DNA from: Nonlabens sp. YIK11
GTDB taxonomy: Bacteria > Bacteroidota > Bacteroidia > Flavobacteriales > Flavobacteriaceae
Assembly: GCF_001413925.1 (NCBI RefSeq)
Contig: NZ_LBMJ01000001.1
Coordinates: 434,001-498,000 of the forward strand
DNA: 64,000 nucleotides
Direction: 5' to 3'
The stretch's first letter is position 1. Every line of letters starts with the position of its first letter. The notes below the pieces were generated by a model, which was not told the DNA's origin, did not search any database, and saw only the letters and a list, made by a program, of their open reading frames with translations. This document shows positions 42,993 to 52,898 of this stretch, piece by piece. Both the position numbers and the translations under genes were made by a program.

Positions 42993-43410
42993 TACATGCA
43001 ATAGCAAGAACATCTTCATCATAGAAGATAGAGTTGAAGACATGGAACTCATCACCAGAGCCATTTCTAGACAATTTGACAATGTTAATCTAGTGGCCGT
43101 TCCAGCTTCTGAAGACCTGCTCAAACAAATCACAAGTGGTGACCTAAAAAAATCCAGGCCACACTTATTGCTCATAGACATCAACATGCCTAAAGTTTCA
43201 GGTATTGATTTACTTAAAGCATTGTCAATAAAAGAAGAATATAATAAACTCCCTAGAGTTGTGTTAAGCTCCAGTGACCATCACAAAGATCTTGATGCCG
43301 CCTATTCCCATAAAGCCAATAGCTACGTCATCAAACCGGGCAGCTATAGCGATCTAAAAATTAAATTAAAAAGTGTTGTCGATTACTGGCTGTACACAAA
43401 CACCAACTAA
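42976..43410 (+). CDS. Single-domain response regulator (Rcp1-like)
   Basis: A 144-aa receiver domain without output domain: acidic pocket FIIEDRVEDME, phospho-acceptor Asp in LLLIDINMPKVSG, and the Lys in YVIKPGS. Single-domain regulators of this type are typical partners of phytochrome kinases (Rcp1). It overlaps the bphP end by 17 nt, so expression is coupled. Confidence 0.88.
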   Translation: MDQVNNTCNSKNIFIIEDRVEDMELITRAISRQFDNVNLVAVPASEDLLKQITSGDLKKSRPHLLLIDINMPKVSGIDLLKALSIKEEYNKLPRVVLSSSDHHKDLDAAYSHKANSYVIKPGSYSDLKIKLKSVVDYWLYTNTN

Positions 43411-43412
43411 CC

Positions 43413-43976
43413 ATGATTAAAGAGCCATTAAAAATATTAATCGTAGAGGATAGCATCACAGATGTTGCCCTATTACAGCGACAAATTAGAAAGTGCGTAC
43501 AGGATCCAGAAATTGTAGTAAGTGACAAGATCATCCAGACCAGACACGCTGTAAAGACTTTTATTCCAGATGTAGTATTTACTGATTTCCAATTAGTAGG
43601 TTTCACGGGAATGGAAGTAATTGAGAACGTTCAGGAAATTTACCCTAACATTCCTATCATTGTCGTGACAGGAACCTTAAACGATGAAGAGCTTGCCGCT
43701 AAAGTAGTATTAAGCGGTGCCTCTGGTTTCCTACTTAAAAGCAACATGTCAAAACTTCACGAGCGACTCGAGCCCATGCTTTCAAGGATACTCGATGAGA
43801 AAGCCCAGTTATTTGCCAGACTTGAAAAGGAAAGAAGAGAAAGAGAAAAATTAGAAGAAATACAAAGCCTTCTCAAAGAAGCCGCTTTATCAGAAGATAG
43901 TGCAGAATCCACCCAAGAATATTACCAAAAGATACTAGCTAACATAGGCGACCGCATCAAGACGATTATCAAATAG
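43413..43976 (+). CDS. Response regulator with C-terminal coiled coil
   Basis: A 187-aa protein: receiver domain in residues 1-125 (ILIVEDSITDVALL, Asp in VVFTDFQLVGFTG, Lys in FLLKSNMS) followed by a helical, charged coiled coil (EKERREREKLEEIQSLLKEA). No DNA-binding domain is seen, so the output is probably protein-protein. It starts 2 nt after the preceding regulator, making a two-regulator phytochrome pathway. Confidence 0.85.
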   Translation: MIKEPLKILIVEDSITDVALLQRQIRKCVQDPEIVVSDKIIQTRHAVKTFIPDVVFTDFQLVGFTGMEVIENVQEIYPNIPIIVVTGTLNDEELAAKVVLSGASGFLLKSNMSKLHERLEPMLSRILDEKAQLFARLEKERREREKLEEIQSLLKEAALSEDSAESTQEYYQKILANIGDRIKTIIK

Positions 43977-43977
43977 C

Positions 43978-44520
43978 ATGACCATACTGGAATTATTGCG
44001 CAAAGAAACCCGTGATGCACATATAGAGCTGGAACAGGTGAGCGGTGCCGCCAAAATATTGGATCGCACAATCAACTTAGAACAGTATGTAAAAATTCTG
44101 CAGGCAAATTATATCGCTTACGCGAAAGCAGAATCACAACTAGCACCCTTACAAAATGAGTCCATAGCTACATGGATCAAACAAGACTTACAAGCTGCTG
44201 GCGCCGAAGTGCCTAATTCAAAAGAAGAAGTCACTGTTCAAGATTCCAATCTAGGTAAACTAGGCGTACAATATGTCATAGAAGGATCACTCCTAGGCGG
44301 TGCCATGATCGCCCAACACCTTACTAAATGTCCAGCGCTTGAAAACCTATCACCGCAACAATTCTATGCACCAGGCAGCCCAGAACGGGCGAAACGATGG
44401 CGCAACTACGTTGCCCATATGAACTCCATAGATCTCACACCTCAAGAATCAAAGGAAATCGTTGAAGCTGCTAACCAGACCTTCAATATGTTTAAGCAGG
44501 CTTTCTTACATAACAGTTAG
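43978..44520 (+). CDS. bphO: Heme oxygenase (biliverdin-producing)
   Basis: A 180-aa protein of the biliverdin-producing heme oxygenase family. The proximal heme His is His15 in KETRDAHIELEQ; LGVQYVIEGSLLGGAMI contains the distal-helix Gly residues. It opens heme to biliverdin, the chromophore of the phytochrome encoded upstream. It starts one base after the second response regulator's stop. A degenerate palindrome (gcttacgcgaaagc) gives IAYAKAES near residue 47. Confidence 0.9.
   Translation: MTILELLRKETRDAHIELEQVSGAAKILDRTINLEQYVKILQANYIAYAKAESQLAPLQNESIATWIKQDLQAAGAEVPNSKEEVTVQDSNLGKLGVQYVIEGSLLGGAMIAQHLTKCPALENLSPQQFYAPGSPERAKRWRNYVAHMNSIDLTPQESKEIVEAANQTFNMFKQAFLHNS
44116..44129. repeat. 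Dispersed palindrome, copy 16 (degenerate)
   Basis: gcttacgcgaaagc inside bphO, read as AYAKA; one mismatch to consensus. Confidence 0.65.
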
Positions 44521-44553
44521 GTATTAAAGTCAAAGAAAATTTATATTTATTGA

Positions 44554-44596
44554 AAAACAATAAAGTTTTATTGTTTTGCAATAATTTTTATCTTTG
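44554..44596 (+). promoter_or_regulatory. Operator-like inverted repeat and promoter of the DUF2975 operon
   Basis: A perfect 11-bp inverted repeat, aaaacaataaa/tttattgtttt with a 2-nt spacer (44554-44577), precedes TATCTTTG (44589-44596), which fits the TAnnTTTG box. The first ATG follows 24 nt later. The XRE regulator at the end of the operon is the likely ligand of the repeat. Confidence 0.65.
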
Positions 44597-44619
44597 AATA
44601 TCTTTAATAAGATTTCTAA

Positions 44620-45159
44620 ATGAGGTTTTTAAATTTATTCATATCGTTACTCAAATTTCTTCGAGTTCTTTTAATTGGCGGTTGCGGGTTTGTGATTTTT
44701 GCAGCGGTCATGGAATTATTTTTCATGCCTATTGGGGTATCATGGAAAACGGATGCCGTTTTCAATGTTACTGATCCATTCTTTGATAAAATGGTTTGGA
44801 TTTCAATAATCGCGATAGGTGTGGTTGCTTCCTTGATTTTTAGTCTTAGAGCTTGTGATGCTATTATCCATATCATGCTTTGCTTCAAGTACGAAGAATA
44901 TTTCACGGATTCAAACGCTCAGAATTTTAAAAAAGCCGGCGTGAATTATTTGATTGCCTTTTTGGTAATTCCTATTGCTTCAGAAATGATTCATCTTATA
45001 GAATACTTTTTAAGCGAAGGAAATAGGCTAAAGATTTACGGTACTGAAAATGTCATAAGTCTACTTAAAGTATCGCTATTCGGCCTTTTTCTTTTTGTCA
45101 TGGGAGAAGTTATTCAAAAAGCGATATCGATGAGAAAAGAAAATGATCTAACTATATAA
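44620..45159 (+). CDS. DUF2975-type membrane protein, paralogue 1
   Basis: A 179-aa protein with four hydrophobic segments (about residues 13-36, 60-78, 107-125 and 143-163) and the C-terminus RKENDLTI. DUF2975 proteins usually sit beside a small YozG-like XRE regulator, and that regulator follows at the end of this operon. Function unknown; possibly envelope-stress sensing. ATG 44620 is just downstream of the operator-like repeat. Confidence 0.75.
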   Translation: MRFLNLFISLLKFLRVLLIGGCGFVIFAAVMELFFMPIGVSWKTDAVFNVTDPFFDKMVWISIIAIGVVASLIFSLRACDAIIHIMLCFKYEEYFTDSNAQNFKKAGVNYLIAFLVIPIASEMIHLIEYFLSEGNRLKIYGTENVISLLKVSLFGLFLFVMGEVIQKAISMRKENDLTI

Positions 45160-45161
45160 TT

Positions 45162-45686
45162 ATGAGATGGATTAAAATTTTAAATGCAACTCTTGATTTG
45201 TTGTTTTACTTCGCGCTCCTTTCTGCATTGGGAGTAACCATGTTCTTTTTCGTTGCTCTTAAAGATCCTAGCTTTCATTTTCAGGTTTCGAATTATGATT
45301 TTAAGAACGTTCATTGGAGCTTCTATCTGGTAATCACCTGCGCTATTATATCCCAATATTTATTTTTAGGAATGATCCATCAAATGCGAGGTGCAGCCAG
45401 ACTCCTTAAAAAACTGAACTTTTTAAGAATTGAGCTATCCAGACTTTTATATCAAGCTGGGATTCTTTGTGTGGTCGGTGTTTTACTAAATCGAGTCCCA
45501 CCATTTTTTTATAATATGTTTCATATGTTACCCAACAAATCTGTTGGATCGTCTACGACATTAAGCCTATTGTATAGTTTTGATTCGATGTTGATTGTAG
45601 TTTGTTTCGGCATCTTTTTAATTATCCCCTCAAAAATTATACAGTATAGTATTGGGATCAAACAAGAAAACGATCTAACAATATGA
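45162..45686 (+). CDS. DUF2975-type membrane protein, paralogue 2
   Basis: A 174-aa protein with four predicted membrane helices. The C-terminus KQENDLTI is the same as in the neighbours. It starts 2 nt after the previous stop. Sequence similarity to paralogue 1 is low outside topology and tail, so the duplication is old or the tail is under selection. No catalytic motif is visible. Confidence 0.72.
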   Translation: MRWIKILNATLDLLFYFALLSALGVTMFFFVALKDPSFHFQVSNYDFKNVHWSFYLVITCAIISQYLFLGMIHQMRGAARLLKKLNFLRIELSRLLYQAGILCVVGVLLNRVPPFFYNMFHMLPNKSVGSSTTLSLLYSFDSMLIVVCFGIFLIIPSKIIQYSIGIKQENDLTI

Positions 45687-46114
45687 AGAAGAAAGAAACA
45701 TATTTCAACAATAGCATGTACTATTTTACCGCTGCATTTGTTTTTTACTTTGCCATGGATATATATGATGTCTCTTCAAATACCACACCTGAAGCTAACA
45801 CTAATCTAGATTGGTGGAGAGTAATTGCGATAGTAAAACCGGTATTACTTATCATGGTACTTATTTTATTCGCTCGGTTTGTATTCCATGCAAATAAAGG
45901 TTTACTGTTTTCTGCCAGTTCATCTAAAATATGGAAATACCAATCTATCTTATTATTGATAGTAGGTATTTTGAGCCTTATTGAATCCAGATTCCATGAC
46001 GGTGAAACCTTATACTTTGCTGCGAGCATCTTTGTCGCTTCGTTTTGTTTAGCACTGAGTAAAGTCTTTGACGATGCAACATCTCTAAAACAGGAAAACG
46101 ACCTAACCATATAA
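45683..46114 (+). CDS. DUF2975-type membrane protein, paralogue 3
   Basis: A 143-aa protein with four hydrophobic segments and the C-terminus KQENDLTI. ATG overlaps the previous stop by 4 nt. The three tandem genes share only topology and the ENDLTI tail, a probable interaction or insertion signal. Confidence 0.72.
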   Translation: MKKKETYFNNSMYYFTAAFVFYFAMDIYDVSSNTTPEANTNLDWWRVIAIVKPVLLIMVLILFARFVFHANKGLLFSASSSKIWKYQSILLLIVGILSLIESRFHDGETLYFAASIFVASFCLALSKVFDDATSLKQENDLTI

Positions 46115-46115
46115 T

Positions 46116-46322
46116 ATGCCCATCTACATCAATCTTGACGTAGTTCTTGCCCAGAAAGGCATGCGCAGCAATGAACTGGCAGATATTGTTGGGATCACTA
46201 ATGCAAACCTTTCCATTCTTAAAACAGGTAAGGCAAAAGCGGTACGATTCTCGACTTTAGAAGCTATTTGCGATGCACTAGATTGTCAACCTGGAGATAT
46301 CTTAGAGTACCGTAAAGAGTAA
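46116..46322 (+). CDS. Small XRE-family (YozG-like) transcriptional regulator
   Basis: A 68-aa helix-turn-helix protein: MRSNELADIVGITNANLSILKTGKAKAVRF is the HTH with recognition helix, and ICDALDCQPGDILEY is the typical end of YozG-like regulators. It is the usual partner of DUF2975 proteins and probably autoregulates through the inverted repeat before the operon. It starts one base after the third membrane gene's stop. Confidence 0.88.
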   Translation: MPIYINLDVVLAQKGMRSNELADIVGITNANLSILKTGKAKAVRFSTLEAICDALDCQPGDILEYRKE

Positions 46323-46367
46323 TTTCAGGTGGAAGATTAATATTTGACCTTAATTTTAAAGTAGTTC

Positions 46368-46381
46368 GCTTTCGCGAAAGC
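46368..46381. repeat. Dispersed palindrome, copy 17 (intergenic)
   Basis: Exact copy between the XRE gene and atpC, 10 nt before a terminator. Confidence 0.9.
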
Positions 46382-46390
46382 GAACAAAAC

Positions 46391-46426
46391 AAAAAAAGCC
46401 TCGATCCATAGAATCGAGGCTTTTTT
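46391..46426. terminator. Bidirectional terminator
   Basis: Stem aaaagcctcgat/atcgaggctttt (with a loop around ccatag) between the convergent XRE operon and atpC, with A and T runs on both sides. Confidence 0.88.
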
Positions 46427-46447
46427 AAATATTATAATCTCAAGAAA

Positions 46448-46723
46448 CTAGTCCGCTAATACAATGGCTTTATTGTCTTTCATTTCCAGTACACCGCCTT
46501 GAATTTTAAAATCAGTAGTTCCATTTCCTTTACTGAATTTATTAGCTACAGATGAATCAAGGGTAATGTTACCATACATTTTGACGGTACCACGAGTCAA
46601 TAAAGAAACTATAGGTGCGTGATTGTCCAGCATCTGGAAATCACCTTCCATACCTGGAACAGATACAGAGTCTACTTCACCGCTGTAAAGTGTTTCTTCT
46701 GGAGTTACTATTTCTAAAAACAT
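46448..46723 (-). CDS. atpC: F1 ATP synthase epsilon subunit
   Basis: A 91-aa epsilon subunit, containing only the N-terminal beta-sandwich (FLEIVTPEETLYSGEVDSVSVPG, FQMLDNHAPIVSLL). The C-terminal helical regulatory domain of longer homologues is missing, as is normal in Flavobacteriia. It lies 85 nt after atpD; the other ATP synthase genes are elsewhere, the usual Bacteroidetes split. Confidence 0.94.
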   Translation of the reverse strand: MFLEIVTPEETLYSGEVDSVSVPGMEGDFQMLDNHAPIVSLLTRGTVKMYGNITLDSSVANKFSKGNGTTDFKIQGGVLEMKDNKAIVLAD

Positions 46724-46808
46724 CTTTTCTAATTAAGAATGATGAATGATGAATTCAGAATCGAATTGAAGTAATTCAAAACTCTGCATTCTACATTCAG
46801 AATTAATT
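46724..46808. repeat. atpD-atpC spacer with short repeated motifs
   Basis: The spacer repeats gaatgatgaatgatga and attcagaat elements in direct and inverted orientation. A weak hairpin is possible; no clear signal. Confidence 0.35.
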
Positions 46809-48329
<1,521 letters not shown>

Positions 48330-48460
48330 TTAAAACTTAAAAGCTTGGCTTATAAAGCCTTTTTTCAGTGGCGCAAAGATACTGCATTCACATTTATTTA
48401 ATTAATTGATTTTTTACTTTTTTCTGATTGGAAATTTAGGAGCGAGATTGTGGTTGTTTC

Positions 48461-48474
48461 GCTTTCGCGAAAGC
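48461..48474. repeat. Dispersed palindrome, copy 18 (intergenic)
   Basis: Exact copy between glmS and atpD, 11 nt from the glmS terminator. Confidence 0.9.
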
Positions 48475-48481
48475 GTAAAAA

Positions 48482-48512
48482 ACAAAAGCCCCATTACTAG
48501 AATGAGGCTTTG
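48482..48512 (-). terminator. glmS terminator
   Basis: On the minus strand, aaagcctcatt/aatggggcttt (one mismatch) is followed by TGTTTTTT, 20 nt after the glmS stop. Confidence 0.7.
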
Positions 48513-48531
48513 ATAAATTGTATAAATAAGG

Positions 48532-50379
48532 TTACTCTACCGTCACCGATTTGGCTAGGTTACGCGGTTGATCCACGTTTCTATCCAAAGCAATTGCAAT
48601 GTGGTAGGACAACAACTGTAACGGAATGGTCGTCAATAGCGGTGTCAAGCACTCAAGTGTATCGGGCACCTCAATGACGTGGTCTGCGAGGTCGCGTACA
48701 TCCACATCGCCTTCTGTAACGATCCCAATGATCTTGCCCTCACGGGATTTGATCTCTTGAATGTTACTCACTACTTTTTCGTAATGACCTTTTCTTGTAG
48801 CAATCACCACCACAGGCATTTGCTCATCGATCAAGGCGATAGGACCGTGCTTCATCTCAGCAGCTGGATAACCTTCCGCATGTATGTAGCTAATCTCTTT
48901 AAGTTTCAAAGCGCCTTCCAGAGCCACAGGGAAATTGAAACCTCGACCTAAATAAAGACAGTTTTTCGCGTCTTTATAGATGTGGGCAATCTGCTCGATA
49001 AGATCATTGGATTCCAATGCCTTCTTGACTTTGTTGGGAATGCTGTCTAATTCCACTAGATATTCGTGAAACTTACTGCGAGAGATCGACCCTTTTTTCT
49101 TGGCTAGTTGAAGTGCGATAAGAGTAAGAACCGTAATTTGGGTTGTGAATGCCTTAGTGGATGCGACGCCTATTTCTGGACCGGCATGTGTGTACGCTCC
49201 AGCATGAGCCTCACGAGAAATGGAGCTTCCCACCACGTTACATACACCAAAAACGAAAGCGCCGTTTTCTTTGGCAAGCTTTATAGCCGCCATGGTGTCT
49301 GCCGTTTCACCACTTTGAGATATGGCAATTAAAATATCATCCTTATCGATGATAGGATTGCGGTATCTAAACTCTGATGCATACTCAACCTCAACAGGAA
49401 CTCTCGCAAGTTCTTCAATGATATACTCTGCAACAAGTCCTGCATGCCAACTGGTACCACATGCTACTATGATGATGCGTTTTGCATTCAAAAACTTATT
49501 CATGTGCTCGTCAATTCCAGCCATCTTAATGATGCCTTGGTCTGGAAGCATGCGGCCTCTAAAGGTGTCTTTTATCGCCTGTGGCTGCTCATAAATTTCT
49601 TTCAACATAAAGTGATCGTAACCACCTTTCTCAATTTCTTCCAGATTCATTTGTAGCTCCTGCACATAAGGGTCTACCAAAGAATCGTCATGAATCTTTC
49701 TTACCTTGATTTCTTTGTGTGTACGCACAATGGCCATTTCACCATCCTCGAGATAGATCGCATTCTTTGTAAATTCTAAGAACGGACTGGCGTCAGAGGC
49801 TATGAAAAATTCATCTTCGCCTATTCCAATGGCTAGAGGTGAGCCCAATCTTGCAACAATAATCTCATCGGGCTTTCTCTTGTCAAAAACGGCAATTGCA
49901 TACGCACCTATGGTTTGATTAAGAGCTATTTGTACTGCCTTGCCTAGCTTGACGTCTTGTTGTTTTTGAACATCCTCAATTAGGTTTACCAGTACCTCTG
50001 TATCTGTATCTGATTTGAACGTGTAGCCACGTTTGGTAAGTTCCTTTTTTAACGGATCATAGTTCTCAATAATTCCATTGTGGATAATCACTAGATTACC
50101 ATCATTTGAGTAATGTGGATGAGAGTTGACATCGTTAGGCACACCGTGAGTCGCCCATCTGGTATGACCTATTCCTATGTTGCCAGTAATGGAAATCTCA
50201 TTTTCCATTTTTTCTTGAAGGTCTGCTACCTTTCCTTTAGTCTTACAAACCTTAAGATCTTCACCATCAAATAGCGCAATTCCGGCACTATCATAACCTC
50301 TATATTCCAGTCGCTTTAGACCATTTAGAACGATAGGGTAAGCATCTCTCTTACCTATGTAGCCTACAATTCCACACAT
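48532..50379 (-). CDS. glmS: Glutamine-fructose-6-phosphate aminotransferase
   Basis: A 615-aa enzyme making glucosamine-6-phosphate for cell-wall synthesis. N-terminal glutaminase with nucleophile Cys2 (MCGIVGYIG) and HTRWATHG; two SIS domains (ISQSGETADTMAAI, GRGFNFPVALEGALKLKEISY); end QPRNLAKSVTVE. Length typical. No ribozyme-like leader was recognised upstream. The next leftward-transcribed neighbour upstream ends 6 nt before the ATG. Confidence 0.97.
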   Translation of the reverse strand: MCGIVGYIGKRDAYPIVLNGLKRLEYRGYDSAGIALFDGEDLKVCKTKGKVADLQEKMENEISITGNIGIGHTRWATHGVPNDVNSHPHYSNDGNLVIIHNGIIENYDPLKKELTKRGYTFKSDTDTEVLVNLIEDVQKQQDVKLGKAVQIALNQTIGAYAIAVFDKRKPDEIIVARLGSPLAIGIGEDEFFIASDASPFLEFTKNAIYLEDGEMAIVRTHKEIKVRKIHDDSLVDPYVQELQMNLEEIEKGGYDHFMLKEIYEQPQAIKDTFRGRMLPDQGIIKMAGIDEHMNKFLNAKRIIIVACGTSWHAGLVAEYIIEELARVPVEVEYASEFRYRNPIIDKDDILIAISQSGETADTMAAIKLAKENGAFVFGVCNVVGSSISREAHAGAYTHAGPEIGVASTKAFTTQITVLTLIALQLAKKKGSISRSKFHEYLVELDSIPNKVKKALESNDLIEQIAHIYKDAKNCLYLGRGFNFPVALEGALKLKEISYIHAEGYPAAEMKHGPIALIDEQMPVVVIATRKGHYEKVVSNIQEIKSREGKIIGIVTEGDVDVRDLADHVIEVPDTLECLTPLLTTIPLQLLSYHIAIALDRNVDQPRNLAKSVTVE

Positions 50380-50385
50380 GCTTTA

Positions 50386-51966
50386 TTAATTTACTTCAGT
50401 ATAAAAAATCTTCAATTTAAGGCGTTTTTCTGGATCACTAGAAAGGTTACCGTGTAAAACCGTTCCTTCATGAGAGATTGCGCTACCTACAGGAATACTT
50501 TCAATTTGTAATGGCTGGGTTTGATTTTTGACCCTGGAAATACCTGCAGAGGAAAGGTTTTGAGATACAGTAAGACCTAATCTTTTATTTTCAACAACCC
50601 CTTCCACTATACTCGAAACATATTGAGTGAGATCTATTACATACTTAATACCTCTACCTGAACTTTGATCCCTTTCTAAAATGCCAAACCCGACAATGGT
50701 TCTATCTACAATGTTATATAACAAAATGGTTTCTGGTTCAGCAGATACAGAATAACCTTCCGGAAACTTTTCTTGATCTACAAAAACCTCTAAAGTAGCC
50801 TCGTTAATTAAAACCTCCATTCCCATAAAGTTTGCTAGTTCATCTGCAACTCCATCAGAACCTCCATTTATACTACCAATTAAATCAGGCCCGAATAGAT
50901 CTATGAACGCTATTGCACCTGGTCCTCCTTTGACATAAACTCTTTCAGACCCGATATCTGAATTAAAGGAATCGTTGATTTCCAACTCTACCTCATTTGG
51001 AATTTCTTCATCAACGAAGACTGCTCTATTTCCAGAAAAGCTTAGAGAATATTCAGAATCGACTTCTATTATCTCATCCGTATCTCCGTTGTCATTTAGA
51101 TCATTAATATCTTGGAATTTTGAGATGTATTTAATTATTATTCTCGCTTCCGCTAAATCAAGATAAAACATTTTCCCTTCTTCACTGTCATTATCATCAG
51201 TTACCTTAAAATAGAGTCCTCTAAATGCATTCTGAAATTCTGTATTACTATCAAATTTCAACTGTCCATCACTATCAATCAATAAGTTTTTCCAAAAATC
51301 CGCATTAAGCTCCAGTTGAAGTCTAGGTGTAAGCCTGTCTCTTACTGTACTAACTCCTTCAACTGACTCTGTAATAACTATCTCCTCATTACTAGGTTTG
51401 AAGTTTTCGATCAGCGTATTACCGTTGACTAATTCTATTGCATCTCCTTTTATAGCATCTACCTGCTCTCCTAAATCAGAATAATATGCTGCCGATTGCT
51501 CAACATTATTGGGATCAAAACTGTTTAGAAAAAATTTATTTTCGTAAATCTGAAAATTGATATTATCAGTCCCATAAATAGAATCTAATTCATAAGTGGT
51601 AGCTTCACCGTCAGTACCTGTTTGTCTTGAAAAGTAAGGAATTTCAAGGGTAACGCTATTAAAGACTGCGTCTTCACTAAAATCAACACCAGTATTGCTA
51701 AGGCTCAATTGGGAAACAAAGTCATAGGTAGATTTGCCATAGATGGGGTCCAAATATCTTCCTAGTTGAACAGATCCAAAATTATTGGTCTGCACAGGAT
51801 TAAGCCTAGCACTATATGCGGTAACCTCAAAGTCCTCTTCTATAATCGTATTGTCAACATCAATTCCTAAAAACTCACCTCCTAATTCGGTTGGGTCTGT
51901 ATCACAACTAATTAGAACAAAAACGATGGCAATTACCATCGTTCCATACTTCAATAAATTCTTCAT
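50386..51966 (-). CDS. DUF4270 family outer-membrane-type lipoprotein
   Basis: A 526-aa lipoprotein: MKNLLKYGTMVIAIVFVLISCDT, lipobox LISC. The mature part is beta-rich, and FGSVQLGRYLDPIYGKSTYDFVSQL is the DUF4270 hallmark. Function unknown; found next to glgA-like and panC genes in many Flavobacteriia. It starts 2 nt after the stop of the starch-synthase-like gene, so it is cotranscribed with it and with glmS. Confidence 0.88.
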   Translation of the reverse strand: MKNLLKYGTMVIAIVFVLISCDTDPTELGGEFLGIDVDNTIIEEDFEVTAYSARLNPVQTNNFGSVQLGRYLDPIYGKSTYDFVSQLSLSNTGVDFSEDAVFNSVTLEIPYFSRQTGTDGEATTYELDSIYGTDNINFQIYENKFFLNSFDPNNVEQSAAYYSDLGEQVDAIKGDAIELVNGNTLIENFKPSNEEIVITESVEGVSTVRDRLTPRLQLELNADFWKNLLIDSDGQLKFDSNTEFQNAFRGLYFKVTDDNDSEEGKMFYLDLAEARIIIKYISKFQDINDLNDNGDTDEIIEVDSEYSLSFSGNRAVFVDEEIPNEVELEINDSFNSDIGSERVYVKGGPGAIAFIDLFGPDLIGSINGGSDGVADELANFMGMEVLINEATLEVFVDQEKFPEGYSVSAEPETILLYNIVDRTIVGFGILERDQSSGRGIKYVIDLTQYVSSIVEGVVENKRLGLTVSQNLSSAGISRVKNQTQPLQIESIPVGSAISHEGTVLHGNLSSDPEKRLKLKIFYTEVN

Positions 51967-51968
51967 TA

Positions 51969-52793
51969 CTAAGCTTCTTCTTTTACGTTAAGGATCTTAT
52001 CAAGGTAAAATTCCTCATAGGCGTCAGCAAAATCTTCTGGTGATTGATAGTCCAGTACAGGCTTATCTTGAGCATCAATAAAACTTTCCAATTCCTCGTC
52101 CAGGGTTTCACTTCCCTTGATGATTCCATCACTGTAGACTACAGCACTGCGCATAAGGTTTAAATAAGAAGGCTCTTTGAACGTACTGATCACCTCATCA
52201 TCCAACGCGTCAAACTGTAGTTTTTCATACATTTCTTCGTTTAACGTTCCTTCAAAGGATTGATTGTAGACAGATGTGACTATTTTACTTTCCTCAAATA
52301 AAGGATCTGTACCGTAATAGTTTCTTAGATACAACGGTAATAAACTTGCCAACCATCCATGAACGTGGATAATATCTGGAGCCCAGTTTAGTTTCTTAAC
52401 CGTTTCAATTACACCTTTAGCAAAGAACATGGCTCGCTCGTCATTATCGTCGAACAGATCACCATTTTCATCAGTTAAAGTTGCCTTGCGCTTGAAATAC
52501 TCATCGTTGTCGATAAAGTACACCTGCATGCGCTCCTTAGGTATAGACGCTACCTTTATAATCAATGGCATATCAAGATCATTGATCACCATATTCATCC
52601 CACTTAATCGTATCACCTCATGAAGTTGATGACGTCTTTCATTGATATTACCAAATCTCGGCATGAAAATTCTAATCTGTCCACCACGATCATTCACCAT
52701 CTTTGGTGCAAAATAAGACATGGAGGATGCTTCGGTTTCTGGTAAATAGGGAATAACTTCTGAGGATACGTATAATACTCTTTTTTCCTTCAT
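51969..52793 (-). CDS. Glycogen/starch synthase-like GT5 N-terminal domain protein
   Basis: A 274-aa protein matching only the N-terminal Rossmann half of GT5 glycogen synthases: VLYVSSEVIPYLPETEASSM (where KxGGL is replaced), PDIIHVHGWLASLLPLYLRNYY. The C-terminal nucleotide-sugar-binding half is absent, and the KTGG-type donor loop is changed, so catalysis is doubtful. The same short form is frequent beside DUF4270 and panC in Flavobacteriia, suggesting a conserved, unknown role. Divergent from panC. Confidence 0.8.
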   Translation of the reverse strand: MKEKRVLYVSSEVIPYLPETEASSMSYFAPKMVNDRGGQIRIFMPRFGNINERRHQLHEVIRLSGMNMVINDLDMPLIIKVASIPKERMQVYFIDNDEYFKRKATLTDENGDLFDDNDERAMFFAKGVIETVKKLNWAPDIIHVHGWLASLLPLYLRNYYGTDPLFEESKIVTSVYNQSFEGTLNEEMYEKLQFDALDDEVISTFKEPSYLNLMRSAVVYSDGIIKGSETLDEELESFIDAQDKPVLDYQSPEDFADAYEEFYLDKILNVKEEA

Positions 52794-52898
52794 AGATCGA
52801 TTTTTGTCGCCTTTCTTCTAGCAGAATGCAAAAATACGTCTTTTCTTGCACATTCACTTGTAAACCTTATGTTTGTAGGCTATTTACCCTATTCTCAA

